A DNA stretch of 64,000 nucleotides from Agaribacillus aureus (GCA_030442055.1 JAUJEB010000005.1:372001-436000); one strand, 5' to 3'; shown: positions 7,779 to 17,229, counted from the first letter of the stretch. Numbers and translations: made by a program. The notes: a model not told the origin generated them from the letters alone.

Positions 7779-8651
7779 ATGGTAAAGACTAAGAAAATAG
7801 AAGTAGAAAACAAGGTAATTTCCATCATAGAGAAGAATGACAATGATTATTTCAGTTTGACAGATATGCTCAAACAAAAAGATGGAGGCGTTCTTGTTTC
7901 CAAGTGGTTGAGTAATAAAAATACGATTGACTTTTTGGGGGTTTGGGAAAGGCTGTATAACACTAATTTTAATTATACCGAATTCGGTATAATTATGTCG
8001 GAAGCCGGCGTGAACAGGTTTACTTTATCTGTAAAACAGTGGATTGAGCGGACCAATGCCATTGGTATTATGGCTAAAGCAGGAAGATATGGAGGAACTT
8101 ATGCGCACAAAGACATTGCCTTTGAATTAGGTAGTTGGATTAGCCCCGAGTTTAAACTCTTACTCATTAGAGAATTTCAGCGTCTGAAAGAAGCTGAAAG
8201 CAATCAATATAATTTGGAATGGAACGTTAAACGGATCCTGACCAAAACAAATTACCAGTTTCAGACCGATGCCATTAAGCAGCATATTATTCCTGAAAAC
8301 AACTATTCAAAAGATAGCGAATGGCTTGTCTATGCTGAAGAAGCTGATTTATTGAATGTAGCCCTCTTTAATTGCACGGCAAAGGACTGGAAGGAAGCAA
8401 ATCCAAAACATGTAAAAAAAGGAATGAATATCAGGGATTTTGCAAGTATTAATGAATTGGTTGTACTGTCAAATTTGGAAAATATTAACGCGCTGCTGAT
8501 CGCTCAAAAAATGGAGAAAAAGGAACGATTTGATCAATTAAAGCTTATGGCAAATTACCAGTTAAATACATTAGCAAATAAAGATCATCTAAAATCCGTA
8601 AGGAAGTTATCTGACAATACATTCCTGGATTTGAAAAACTTGAAGGAATAA
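7779..8651 (+). CDS. KilA-N domain protein
   Basis: 290 residues, cytoplasmic. The N-terminal 130 residues contain FSLTDMLKQKDGG, VSKWLSNKNTIDFLGVWERL and GGTYAHKDIAFELGSWISPE followed by FKLLLIREFQRLKE, which is the KilA-N DNA-binding fold found in phages, nucleocytoplasmic viruses and bacterial genomes. The C-terminal half (about 150-290) is predicted helical and is the conserved tail of the Bacteroidota form; it includes EWLVYAEEADLLNVALF. Its role is unknown; phage-derived regulator or defence-related protein are both possible. It stands alone, converges with the nuclease gene (16 bp between stops), and is noticeably more AT- and Lys/Asn-rich than its neighbours, suggesting acquisition by transfer. 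Confidence 0.85.
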   Translation: MVKTKKIEVENKVISIIEKNDNDYFSLTDMLKQKDGGVLVSKWLSNKNTIDFLGVWERLYNTNFNYTEFGIIMSEAGVNRFTLSVKQWIERTNAIGIMAKAGRYGGTYAHKDIAFELGSWISPEFKLLLIREFQRLKEAESNQYNLEWNVKRILTKTNYQFQTDAIKQHIIPENNYSKDSEWLVYAEEADLLNVALFNCTAKDWKEANPKHVKKGMNIRDFASINELVVLSNLENINALLIAQKMEKKERFDQLKLMANYQLNTLANKDHLKSVRKLSDNTFLDLKNLKE

Positions 8652-8667
8652 AATTCCTCCAAATTTT

Positions 8668-9663
8668 TCACTGATCATTTTTGCTGAAAACCCCTACTAC
8701 CGGCAGGTGATCGCTTATTATCCTCATGCTATCGCTTGAAAAGAAACTTTTTACCTCAATGGAGTTATTGATCATTTCTGCGCGCATATTGTCATTAACC
8801 AGGATATAATCCAGTCTTCTTGACGGGCTATCTGACGGGTGCGTTAAAATAGATGGAGCCAGTGGGTCAATAAACGGTTTAAGCAGGTCATCATTATTCA
8901 CAAGCAAGTGGATTTCTTCACTGTCAGGTGTGGCATTTAAATCGCCGGCGATGATCATGTTTTTTTCGGGGGTTTGATACAACAGTCTGTTGAAAACCTT
9001 TTGCAACAAATTTATCTGTCCTTTTCGCATGGCTATATTTCTTTCTCCTCGTCCGGCTTTCAGGTGTACGCCGGTCAACAAAAAGGAATAGTTTTCCGAA
9101 GGGTAAACATTAATTGACAACATCCTGGTATTGATATGGTTTTGTGTCTCCTTGGTCCCATCTTCCGCCACGTAATCTGGCAATGGGGTTGTGGCGTTAC
9201 CATATCCGTAAGCGAGGCCCATAGGAAATCTACTCATAACAATCACATTCATGTACCAGTTGTGGCTTGGATTATCTGCGAAAAAAAGATAGTTCATGCC
9301 GTCCAGGGAGTCGCGAGCTATTTGTCTTAAAAATTTAGCCCCTTCAAATTCTTGCAGGATGACAACATCAGCATTGGCTATTTTCAAAGCTTTTACCAGA
9401 AGCTCAAGCCGTAGAGACATATTTTCAGGAGGATTATTTTCCCTTTCATTATCGATGTAAGGATCATCGTGGCTATCGACGAAGTGTTCCACGTTCCATG
9501 AGAGCACCTTAAAGGTAGGAGTCTTGGGGTATTCATAGTCGGAGGGCACCACAATAACCGAGTCCCAACTAAAAATATCGTCTGTTTGGACCATAAGATC
9601 ATCACTTTCCTGCGTGCAGGCGCCACATAGCAAAACTGAAAAAATAAAAAAGATTTTATTCAT
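8668..9663 (-). CDS. Secreted endonuclease/exonuclease/phosphatase-family lipoprotein
   Basis: About 331 residues from the ATG at 9661-9663: MNKIFFIFSVLLCGACTQE is a lipoprotein signal with lipobox LCGAC. The Mg-dependent EEP fold follows: SWNVEHF, VVILQEFEGAKFL (metal-binding Glu), TGVHLKAGRG, IIAGDLNATPDSEE (catalytic Asp/Asn) and a final SDHLPVVG. It should cleave phosphodiesters or phosphomonoesters at the cell surface; the actual substrate (nucleic acid, sugar phosphate or lipid head group) is not evident. It follows susD by 71 bases with an intervening hairpin, so it is the last gene of the SusCD unit. An upstream in-frame ATG at 9720 would add 19 residues that run through the hairpin and spoil the signal. 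Confidence 0.87.
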   Translation of the reverse strand: MNKIFFIFSVLLCGACTQESDDLMVQTDDIFSWDSVIVVPSDYEYPKTPTFKVLSWNVEHFVDSHDDPYIDNERENNPPENMSLRLELLVKALKIANADVVILQEFEGAKFLRQIARDSLDGMNYLFFADNPSHNWYMNVIVMSRFPMGLAYGYGNATTPLPDYVAEDGTKETQNHINTRMLSINVYPSENYSFLLTGVHLKAGRGERNIAMRKGQINLLQKVFNRLLYQTPEKNMIIAGDLNATPDSEEIHLLVNNDDLLKPFIDPLAPSILTHPSDSPSRRLDYILVNDNMRAEMINNSIEVKSFFSSDSMRIISDHLPVVGVFSKNDQ

Positions 9664-9681
9664 AGTATGACAATTAAATGG

Positions 9682-9711
9682 AGTAGGCGTGGGATTAATC
9701 CTACGCCTACT
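9682..9711 (-). promoter_or_regulatory. Intercistronic hairpin between susD and the nuclease gene
   Basis: The 30 bases form an almost perfect palindrome (arms AGTAGGCGT... / ...ACGCCTACT, one mismatch, no real loop). It sits 24 bases after the susD stop and 18 bases before the nuclease ATG. There is no T-tract, so it is more likely an RNA-stabilising or attenuating element than a full terminator. Confidence 0.6.
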
Positions 9712-9734
9712 ATCGTTCATTTGAATTTAGAAAG

Positions 9735-11210
9735 TTAGTTAGACCACCAACCCCTGGAAAGCAGATCATCTCCTTTATCCAGCGATTGTACGGCTCTGTT
9801 GTAATTATCGGCGTTGACAGCTTTTAGCAATGGCGGGTATACCATTCTTTGCATGATTTCAGTAGTCAACATGGCTGATCCGATATTAAATGCTGGAGCG
9901 TTAATCCTTCTGTAATTAAGCCAGCCGTCATAGCCCTGATAATAAAAGTTGATGTACTCTTCCCTGTAAATTTGCTGCAGCGCTTGCGGTACATTGTCGG
10001 AAAGCTGGACATTTGCTTTAGCCAGGTGCGCTTCAATTTCATCATTATCCACGCCCCACCATTCGCAACTTGATCGAATACCTGCCAGGTAATGCATGGC
10101 GGCATCGCTCAAGTCACCTGAAGCATAACCTTTCAAAATGGCTTCCGCGATATAAAACTCAACTTCGGCATGTGACAATAATAAAGAAGGCGCCGTTTGA
10201 CCATTTAATCCTGTATAAGGAGCGGCCAATCCGTTAAAATCACGAATAATATCGGGCTCTTCACCAGAAGGCACTCCCAGGTAAATAGGGTTTCCTTCCT
10301 CGTCGACGTTAATGGCCTCGCCGTTGACATCTACGCCCAGATTTGCCATGTGGGGTCTTCTCGGGTCCAATGTCTCATGCATCAGATCTGCGAATGTTTC
10401 ACCGAGCGCTACGGATCCAGCTGTGCCAGTAGCATTAGCAGCTTCAAGACCAAAGCGGCCATCGTATATAATAGCTGCGTTTTCATCAACCGAAGATATC
10501 AATTCTTCCTGATCAATCAGGTTTGAAATCTGACTTGCTACCGAAGGGTCTACATTGACTATCTTCATCAGCATACGAAGCTTTAAGCTATTGGCCAGTT
10601 TTCTCCATTTTGTATTATCACCAAAATAGAAGGGATCCCCTCCGCGGATAAAATTACCTCCGGGTGCTGTGGCTAATAGTTGATAGGCCTTTTCCAGTGA
10701 ATCCAGGTTAGCCCGGTAAATCAATTCCTGGTCATCAAATGACGGGGTGAAATTTAGTTGGTCTCCTTTAATAGATTCGTTGAATGGTACGGGTCCGAAT
10801 ACATCTGTTAAGTAGGTTGTTAAGTAGGTATCTATGACAATAGCGGCCCCCAGATAATCATCGAGTCCTTCCGCCATGGCACGCTGTTTTAAATCTGAAA
10901 CATCGTTGAGAATACCATAGATCACATTGTAAACGGCATCTGAATCTGAGCCTCTGAAATCGTATCTGTGACGCTGATCGATCAGGGAAGTATTTGTCCA
11001 ATACTGACCAATATAATTCCCGATTGGGCCATAGCTTCTGGATCGTGTGCCAGCGTCAAATACCACCTGTGTAAGCAATGATGCTGCATCCACGTCTGTT
11101 AACCGGGTGGGATCAGTGTTTAATTCTTCAAAATCATTGCAGGCCATCAACAGCGCGCCAATCAAAAGCGTCAAACTGGTTAGTTTCTTTTTAATATTGT
11201 ATTGAATCAT
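9735..11210 (-). CDS. SusD/RagB-family outer-membrane lipoprotein
   Basis: 491 residues. The lipoprotein signal (TSLTLLIGALLMAC, Cys about 24) is followed by NDFEELNTDPTRLTDVDAAS, the characteristic opening of the SusD-like_2 subgroup of nutrient-binding lids. Further markers are the helical TPR-like pattern, YRANLDSLEKAYQLL, NTKWRKLANSLKLRMLMKI, LLSHAEVEFYIAEAILKGY, and the C-terminal IYREEYINFYYQGYDGWLNY. It should sit on the SusC barrel and capture the substrate. It follows susC by 10 bp and precedes the EEP nuclease. The SusD-like_2 group is often not tied to polysaccharide loci, and no glycoside hydrolase is nearby. Confidence 0.93.
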   Translation of the reverse strand: MIQYNIKKKLTSLTLLIGALLMACNDFEELNTDPTRLTDVDAASLLTQVVFDAGTRSRSYGPIGNYIGQYWTNTSLIDQRHRYDFRGSDSDAVYNVIYGILNDVSDLKQRAMAEGLDDYLGAAIVIDTYLTTYLTDVFGPVPFNESIKGDQLNFTPSFDDQELIYRANLDSLEKAYQLLATAPGGNFIRGGDPFYFGDNTKWRKLANSLKLRMLMKIVNVDPSVASQISNLIDQEELISSVDENAAIIYDGRFGLEAANATGTAGSVALGETFADLMHETLDPRRPHMANLGVDVNGEAINVDEEGNPIYLGVPSGEEPDIIRDFNGLAAPYTGLNGQTAPSLLLSHAEVEFYIAEAILKGYASGDLSDAAMHYLAGIRSSCEWWGVDNDEIEAHLAKANVQLSDNVPQALQQIYREEYINFYYQGYDGWLNYRRINAPAFNIGSAMLTTEIMQRMVYPPLLKAVNADNYNRAVQSLDKGDDLLSRGWWSN

Positions 11211-11220
11211 GTCTATGAGT

Positions 11221-14200
11221 TTAGAAAGTCAATTTAAGATCTACACCAAATGTTCTGGTAGATGGCGATCCTACACCGTCAAGACCTGGCGTGAGGGCGC
11301 CATCATCAGCGACAAAAAGTTCCGGATCATAAGCTGGAAAATCGGTCCATACGAATAACTCGTTGCCAAAAAGTGCCAAAGATCCACCTTTGAAAGCCCA
11401 GATTGGCGGTAGTCTATACTCGATCCTGACATCTCTTAATTTCAGAAAAGTGGTTTCATGGACATTCCCCTCAATCTGATCTCTTTCATACATCGAATTA
11501 TAATAATAGGGAGCACCGGCCGATACTGTATTTTTTACGTACTGACCACTTTCTTCATCCCACATCACACCATTGCCGATTACCCCAAAACGGTCTTCGC
11601 TGTTTTGCAACCATTGTCCACTGGCTACGTCATATTCGGCGCCGGACTCAAACGGTGCGCCACTTTCCCGACCTAATACAGTTTTGTCAGATTTACCAGT
11701 ATAGTTCATTAAGAAGTGAGTGATGGAATAGGCTTTACCACCACGCTGGTAGTCAAACTGGAAAGACAAACTGAAATTTTTGTAACGAACTGAATTAATC
11801 AGGCCGGCTCTCCAGTCGGGAAACACATTACCCAGGAAATCTTCTTCGTTGTCCCGTTGTGCCAAGCCGTCCTTGAAAATAATTTGACCTTCGTGCCGGT
11901 CGTATCCTTTTCCATAAATTCGGCCCAGCTCTTCGCCCGGATCAGCTTTGATCAAAACACGGGAGCCTACATAGCTTCCAATGATATAGGTGTCGATGAT
12001 GCCTGGTACCAGCTCTTCCAGGCGACCTTTATTAGCTGACCAATTGGCGTTAATGTTCCAGCTAAAATTTGGTGTCTTGAAAGGCGTAGCATCCAATTGA
12101 AATTCAATTCCCTTGTTTGACACAGAACCAGCATTCATGAGTGCATTTAAGTAACCCGATCCCGGATCAACAGGCAGGGTCAGGATCTGATCTTTGGTCA
12201 CAGATCTGTAAACCGTCGCATCCAGGTTTAATCTGTGATTAAAAAAATGCACATCCAGCCCGAATTCAATGGCATTAGTGGTTTCCGGCTTTAATTCCGG
12301 ATTGGGTAGTGTTGAGGGATTTGAATACCCGCCATTAATATTATTGGAAACCGAATAATATCGATCCAGGCGGTAAGGCCGTGTGTCGGAGCCAACCTGG
12401 GCAGCAGATGCTCTCAATTTCAGGTAAGAAAGCGGCTTGAAACCTATATCAAATGCTTCGGTAAGATCGATGGCCAACGCAGCCGATGGATAGAAGTAAG
12501 CATTGTTGCCTTTAGGAAGGGTGGAGGTTTGCTCGTTTCTACCGGTAATATCGAGATAAATCATGTCACGATAACTTCCACTGAAAAGACCGTAAAATGA
12601 ATAATTCTCCTCCTGGTTTCTGCCTGGCAGGACAGTTGGATCGTCAATGGAGTTGGCAATATTAAATACACCGGGGATTCTTAAACCTTTATCCCCATTT
12701 CTGCTTCCCTGCGTATCGGCAAACATGCTGTTGCCATCCCGATAAAAATGATTAAATCCGACGGTTCCCTTGATGTCAAAATCCTGGAGTGACCAATTTT
12801 TAGATAGTAGCACGTCCGTATTGATCAGTAAGGTCCTCAAGGTGTGTTCATTATATCTGCCCGATCTGTTCCGGGGTTCTGACCAGGCTCTTTCCCTGGT
12901 CCTTAACTCAGTATAAAAGTCGATGCCACTTCTGGCGGTAATTTTAAAGTCATCGGATATGTCATGATCGAACTGGAGTTTACCAAAAACACGATCTTTA
13001 TCCAGTGTATTGATCGAGTTGTAAAGGATCCAATAGGGGTTTGCGCTCAATCCGGTTACCCTGTCCTGTTGTATATTCTCCTGCCCTGCAAACCATTGAT
13101 TGTCCCTGAACCATTGCAGGTTATCGTTGGCGTTAAGCCAGAAAACCTGGTAGTGCGCATTTTGCCTGTCATATCCTTCTGCCGGGAGGTTATCAGAAGT
13201 TTGCTTTGCGTAATTTATTTTTGTGGAAAATCGTGATTTACCCACCTTCACACCGGATGACAAGGCCAGGTTAAACCTTTCATAGCCGGTGTTAGGCATG
13301 ATATAACTGTTGGTGAGGTAATCTACCGAACCTCTGAAATAGGCGTTGCTATTTCCAGCGTCGAGCGAGATACCTGTTGTTTGGGTAACGCCGGTTTCGT
13401 AAAAGCTTTGCTCAATTTCATATGGTACCCATGGAGTCTGGCCTCCTACTTCATATTCCCAGATCTCATCCCTTCTGTCGGGGTCATATATCGCCGTATG
13501 CGGTGCGTTATATTGATAAAAACTTTGCCCTAAGAATTTAGGACCCCAGGAATGGCCGTTCTTGTTATTTCTGCCATCCGGAGAGTCTCTGAAGGAATAA
13601 TAGTCGTTTTCCGACCGGTTTCCGGACCCAAACTGCAGTTGACGTGGCAACCATCGGTTGACCCTTTGAAAGGAGGTATTGCTCCGCAAGGTGACTTTAA
13701 GTTTTTGATCATATTTGCCACTTTTTGTGGTGATCATGATCACACCATTCGCCGCCTGAGATCCATATAGACCTGCTGCCGTAGGTCCTTTTAAGACAGA
13801 TATGTTTTCTATATCGTCAGGATTCAAGGTGGACAGCCCGTCGCCATAATCCACTACCGCACCCAGATATGAACGCTCACCATCGCCGTTTTGGTCATTC
13901 GTAACAGGTACACCGTCAATCACCACCAGGGCCCGGTTGTTGTTAAAGTCTAAAGATGATTCTCCCCTTAAAATGATTCGGGAAGATCCCAGAACACCTG
14001 AAGAGCGCGTCAATTGCATGCCTGGAACCTTTCCGGCCAAAGTGGTAGCCAGATTGGGGCTGCCACTTCTGGTGATATTATCTCGTTCAATCTTGGTAAC
14101 AGAATAACCCAGCGCCCTGGTATCCCGCTCAATGCCAATGGCGGTCACTACTATTTCCTCCAGTTTCACCGATGAAGTGGTTAAAGCGACATCAAGTATC

Positions 14201-14751
14201 CCTCTGTTGCCTGCTGTGGCTTCCTGAATATCAAAGCCTACAAAAGAAAATTGGATAATATCACTTGGATAAACCTCCAGTGCGTAATTGCCATCCAGAT
14301 CTGAGATGACCCCTTCCGCGGTATCTTTTATTCTGACCGTTACTCCAATAAGGGGCTCGCCGGTTTGGTTATCCGTTATTTTTCCGGAGATCTTTTTTTT
14401 TTCGAGCAGTTTCACAGATACCGTCCCATTTCCGATCTTGTATTCAAAACCGGCATCGGCACTTACCTTTGACAGCACATTGTCAATGGAGGTGTTTGAG
14501 AAATTATAAGAAAACTTGCGATCGTGGGTCATTATTTTATCAGTATACCTGAATTGGTAACCTGATGAGGATTCCAAATCCTTAAAAATTTGTTCCAGCG
14601 TAGCATTGGTAATTTTTAATGTTACCTTGCGCTGACTGTCCTGTGAGAAAACAGAACTAACTATTAAAACCTGAATAAGTACAATTTGAATAATCAGGAA
14701 AAACTGTTTTTTGGTAAAATTCAATGCATTGATTTTTAAAAACCGCATCAT
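11221..14751 (-). CDS. SusC/RagA TonB-linked outer-membrane protein with STN signalling domain
   Basis: 1176 residues. After the signal (about 1-37) come an STN domain (about 40-115: VTLKITNATLEQIFKDLESS ... FSNTSIDNVLSKVSADAGFE), a CarboxypepD-like domain (KISGKITDNQTGEPLIGVTV), the plug (LVVIDGVPVTNDQNGD, ISVLKGPTAAGLYGSQAANG) and a large barrel ending FGVDLKLTF. SusC proteins are TonB-driven importers working with SusD. The STN domain normally contacts FecR across the periplasm, so this receptor should signal its own induction to the ECF sigma gene upstream. Two ATGs lie at the start (14751 and 14748). The 130-bp gap to fecR holds an imperfect GC-rich stem near 14793-14822. Confidence 0.96.
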   Translation of the reverse strand: MMRFLKINALNFTKKQFFLIIQIVLIQVLIVSSVFSQDSQRKVTLKITNATLEQIFKDLESSSGYQFRYTDKIMTHDRKFSYNFSNTSIDNVLSKVSADAGFEYKIGNGTVSVKLLEKKKISGKITDNQTGEPLIGVTVRIKDTAEGVISDLDGNYALEVYPSDIIQFSFVGFDIQEATAGNRGILDVALTTSSVKLEEIVVTAIGIERDTRALGYSVTKIERDNITRSGSPNLATTLAGKVPGMQLTRSSGVLGSSRIILRGESSLDFNNNRALVVIDGVPVTNDQNGDGERSYLGAVVDYGDGLSTLNPDDIENISVLKGPTAAGLYGSQAANGVIMITTKSGKYDQKLKVTLRSNTSFQRVNRWLPRQLQFGSGNRSENDYYSFRDSPDGRNNKNGHSWGPKFLGQSFYQYNAPHTAIYDPDRRDEIWEYEVGGQTPWVPYEIEQSFYETGVTQTTGISLDAGNSNAYFRGSVDYLTNSYIMPNTGYERFNLALSSGVKVGKSRFSTKINYAKQTSDNLPAEGYDRQNAHYQVFWLNANDNLQWFRDNQWFAGQENIQQDRVTGLSANPYWILYNSINTLDKDRVFGKLQFDHDISDDFKITARSGIDFYTELRTRERAWSEPRNRSGRYNEHTLRTLLINTDVLLSKNWSLQDFDIKGTVGFNHFYRDGNSMFADTQGSRNGDKGLRIPGVFNIANSIDDPTVLPGRNQEENYSFYGLFSGSYRDMIYLDITGRNEQTSTLPKGNNAYFYPSAALAIDLTEAFDIGFKPLSYLKLRASAAQVGSDTRPYRLDRYYSVSNNINGGYSNPSTLPNPELKPETTNAIEFGLDVHFFNHRLNLDATVYRSVTKDQILTLPVDPGSGYLNALMNAGSVSNKGIEFQLDATPFKTPNFSWNINANWSANKGRLEELVPGIIDTYIIGSYVGSRVLIKADPGEELGRIYGKGYDRHEGQIIFKDGLAQRDNEEDFLGNVFPDWRAGLINSVRYKNFSLSFQFDYQRGGKAYSITHFLMNYTGKSDKTVLGRESGAPFESGAEYDVASGQWLQNSEDRFGVIGNGVMWDEESGQYVKNTVSAGAPYYYNSMYERDQIEGNVHETTFLKLRDVRIEYRLPPIWAFKGGSLALFGNELFVWTDFPAYDPELFVADDGALTPGLDGVGSPSTRTFGVDLKLTF

Positions 14752-14880
14752 TTGTATAATTTTAATTTTATTAGATTTTTAATAAGATTATTTGACCGGG
14801 GCTGGTTCGAGCAGTTCCGGTTTTTTTAAAAGTTTTTGGATTTCATTTTAGCATAGGCATTTTTTTTAATTAATAATTCA

Positions 14881-15879
14881 TTATTCCCGAATTACGATCA
14901 GGCTATCATTGACAAATTCATATTTTAGCTCGAGCATAAACTGCATATCTTCAAGTACTTGCCTGAGTGATTCATTTTTGTAAATTCCTCTGATACTACG
15001 ATCCAGCAGGGTCGAGTCATATTCAATAGTCACATCATACCACCTTTCCATTTGACCAATTGCTTTATCCAGCGGAATTCCGTCAAAGCGCAGAATTCCA
15101 TTTCTCCAATCGGTGTATGCGCTTACGTCTACCGTCGTTTTGTGTAAGCCACTTTTGTCGTAAATGGCCTGCTCCCCTTTGGTAAGGATTACTCGCTTGT
15201 TATCAAGCTGATTGGCTACCTTCACTTTACCGGTGGCCACCGTAATGTGGGCATCCTTGTCCGGGAAGGCGGAGATATTAAACGAAGTGCCTAATACGGT
15301 AGTGGTAACATCTGCTGAGTGTACGCTAAAAGGTCGGCGGATATCTTCTCTTTTGACTTCAAAGAATGCTTCCCCGGTCAGGTTTATATTTCTCACATTG
15401 CCCGAGAAATCGGAGGGGTAGCGGATGGAGGTTTCAGCATTCAGATATACCTTTGATCCGTCGGGTAGCTCGATGAGCTTTCGCTCGCCCCGTTGGGTTT
15501 TGTAAGATAGAAAATGGGTTTGTTTGGAGGCATTTTCATTGAATAGCAAGGTTTTTCCCAGGAAACCGACAGTCAAAAGCAGTATCACCGCGGCGGCTAC
15601 GTAACCAATGGTTTTGAATACCGGCATTTTGATAATTGAAGTATTTTCTTTGGCCTGCTCTGCTTTTTTTATTTTGGCGCGTAGCTTTTCCAGGCTTTTG
15701 GCAAATTCGAATTTCTTCTCCGGATGTCTGATTTCCCGATGCCATTCTTTTTTTACGTATTCATATAGATTCCTGTACTCCTGGTCAAACATATAGCTGT
15801 CAAAAAGCTTTTTCTCGGCTGGCGATGCTTCACCGGATAGAACTTTTGTAACCAACTCAAAAAAGGCGTTTTTATTCAT
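14881..15879 (-). CDS. FecR-family anti-sigma factor
   Basis: 332 residues. A cytoplasmic N-terminal helical part (1-88) containing VLSGEASPAEKKLFDSYM is followed by a transmembrane helix (about 91-108, TIGYVAAAVILLLTVGFLG) and the periplasmic FecR domain: ERKLIELPDGSKVYLNAETS, LTGEAFFEVKRE, FSVHSADVTTTVLGTSFNIS. The C-terminus is a DUF4974-like STN-type domain (PLDKAIGQMERWYDVTIEYD). It should hold the ECF sigma factor inactive until the SusC STN domain signals substrate binding. It lies between the sigma gene (187 bp upstream) and susC, the standard order of these units. Confidence 0.96.
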   Translation of the reverse strand: MNKNAFFELVTKVLSGEASPAEKKLFDSYMFDQEYRNLYEYVKKEWHREIRHPEKKFEFAKSLEKLRAKIKKAEQAKENTSIIKMPVFKTIGYVAAAVILLLTVGFLGKTLLFNENASKQTHFLSYKTQRGERKLIELPDGSKVYLNAETSIRYPSDFSGNVRNINLTGEAFFEVKREDIRRPFSVHSADVTTTVLGTSFNISAFPDKDAHITVATGKVKVANQLDNKRVILTKGEQAIYDKSGLHKTTVDVSAYTDWRNGILRFDGIPLDKAIGQMERWYDVTIEYDSTLLDRSIRGIYKNESLRQVLEDMQFMLELKYEFVNDSLIVIRE

Positions 15880-16066
15880 AAAACATTGGTTTTACTTATA
15901 GGACATGAATTATCTTTTCAACCTGCCATCCGGCAGTTTAATTATGTATTAAGAAAATGTGAAGACAGCTTAACATACCCATTCGGAGGTATTGGAAAGC
16001 TAAACCTGCTGCAGGTCCCAGGTAGATGGACATTGATATATAGGTACGCCGGAAACGGGTGCTATA

Positions 16067-16657
16067 TTAGAAGATAATATAAAACAAGGTAAAAATACCG
16101 TTGGTAAGACTCGTTTTAAGCTGAGGGCGGTAGCTGGCCAGAAATTTCACCGCCTCGGTCATTTGTTTTTGAACCGTGTTGACAGAAATAGAAAGTATTT
16201 TGGCTATCTCTATGTATTTCAGGCCGTCAATCCGGTTAAGTTTGAATATGATTCGCCGTTGCGTAGGTAGCTCCAGGAGGATTTGTTCTATTTCCTTTTC
16301 CAGCTCTCCATAATAAAGCTTCGAATGAGCGGATTTTTCGGTGATGTGGCCGGTTTTATCAAGTATTTCGAGTGCCTCGAATTTTACTTTGTTTTTGTTG
16401 AGATGATTGAGGGATTGATTTTTTACGGCGATAAACAGATAAGATTTACAATTCGATTTAATGTCCAGCACATCCCGCTTTAACCAGATGTTCAGAAATA
16501 TATCAGAGACGATTTCTTCAGAGACCTCTGCATTCTTGACAAAGTTAAAAGCAAAATTACACAGCGAATAAAAATATTTTTCATAAAGCAGCTCCAGTGC
16601 CTTCTGATCATTTTGCTTTATACTACTTATAAGCGTTTTATCGCTATAAATGTCCAT
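16067..16657 (-). CDS. ECF RNA polymerase sigma factor (Bacteroidota FecI-like)
   Basis: 196 residues. Region 2 is seen in QNDQKALELLYEKYFYSLCN and SEEIVSDIFLNIW; region 4 in LPTQRRIIFKLNRIDGLKY followed by IEIAKILSISVNTVQKQMTE, a helix-turn-helix. The overall size matches the FecI-like group that pairs with FecR. It should direct transcription of the fecR-susC-susD-nuclease genes below it once released by FecR. The C-terminal tail (SLTNGIFTLFYIIF) is hydrophobic and slightly longer than usual. The start is the ATG at 16655-16657. Confidence 0.95.
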   Translation of the reverse strand: MDIYSDKTLISSIKQNDQKALELLYEKYFYSLCNFAFNFVKNAEVSEEIVSDIFLNIWLKRDVLDIKSNCKSYLFIAVKNQSLNHLNKNKVKFEALEILDKTGHITEKSAHSKLYYGELEKEIEQILLELPTQRRIIFKLNRIDGLKYIEIAKILSISVNTVQKQMTEAVKFLASYRPQLKTSLTNGIFTLFYIIF

Positions 16658-16959
16658 TCCTATCAGTTACTGTGAAGACGGTAAATGTAGAATTCAAACG
16701 TTAATTGAACGTGAAGGGAAAATGTTTTTTATGATATTAATTTGTGAATTGGCTGGTTGGAATCTTTCGCGATTAGCCGGAAGCCCACTTTATGTTAATC
16801 ACAAATTGGTTTTGGCATCGGTGGCATAAATGTTTGGAGAAAGCAATTTAGGTAACAGACTGAAAGAGGACCAATGATACAATTTATATCCTTCATTGTT
16901 TGTATAAGGTGAGAAAGTTTACCGATGGTGCCGGCGTGATTGTTTTGATAGAACCAGAC
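16658..16959. other. Gene-free stretch upstream of the sigma gene
   Basis: No gene seen. It contains an inverted repeat AATTTGTGA (near 16738) / TCACAAATT (near 16798) separated by about 50 bases, which may be a weak hairpin or chance. Confidence 0.35.
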
Positions 16960-17211
16960 CTAGGCATCTATCAGATCGCTGATATCGATTTTTTCCAGAT
17001 ATTTATCCATGGCGCTGGAAGCTTCGAGCGTATTGACAAATACAATTTTATTATCGACGAGCTGAAACCAAACTTCGGCGAAAAAATGATTGATGGAATA
17101 CAGATTGATCCAGCAACCGGATTCTTTTCTGGTAGCCAGGTAAGTACCGTTATTTTTAATGTGAAAACATTTTCCCTTATCGGATAGTTTATTGAAAGTT
17201 AGATAATCCAT
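16960..17211 (-). CDS. Small soluble protein, unknown function
   Basis: About 83 residues from the ATG at 17209-17211 (another ATG two codons earlier, at 17215-17217, is equally possible). The product begins MDYLTFNKLSDKGKCFHIKN and ends DKYLEKIDISDLIDA. Composition and codon use look like a real gene; there is no signal peptide, membrane segment or known motif. It follows the 41-residue membrane gene by 12-18 bases in the same direction, so the two probably form a small operon. The Phe/Tyr/Asn-rich beta-like middle gives no functional clue. Confidence 0.6.
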   Translation of the reverse strand: MDYLTFNKLSDKGKCFHIKNNGTYLATRKESGCWINLYSINHFFAEVWFQLVDNKIVFVNTLEASSAMDKYLEKIDISDLIDA

Positions 17212-17229
17212 GGTCATTTGTGTTTTGTG

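Noticed and set aside
8644-8658. Small palindrome AGGAAT-AAA-ATTCCT at the KilA-N stop
   Set aside because: Six-bp AT-rich stem overlapping the stop codon and no T-tract; too weak to call a terminator.
16737-16808. Inverted repeat AATTTGTGA / TCACAAATT upstream of the ECF sigma gene
   Set aside because: Nine-base arms about 50 bases apart in AT-rich DNA are weak evidence for a functional element.
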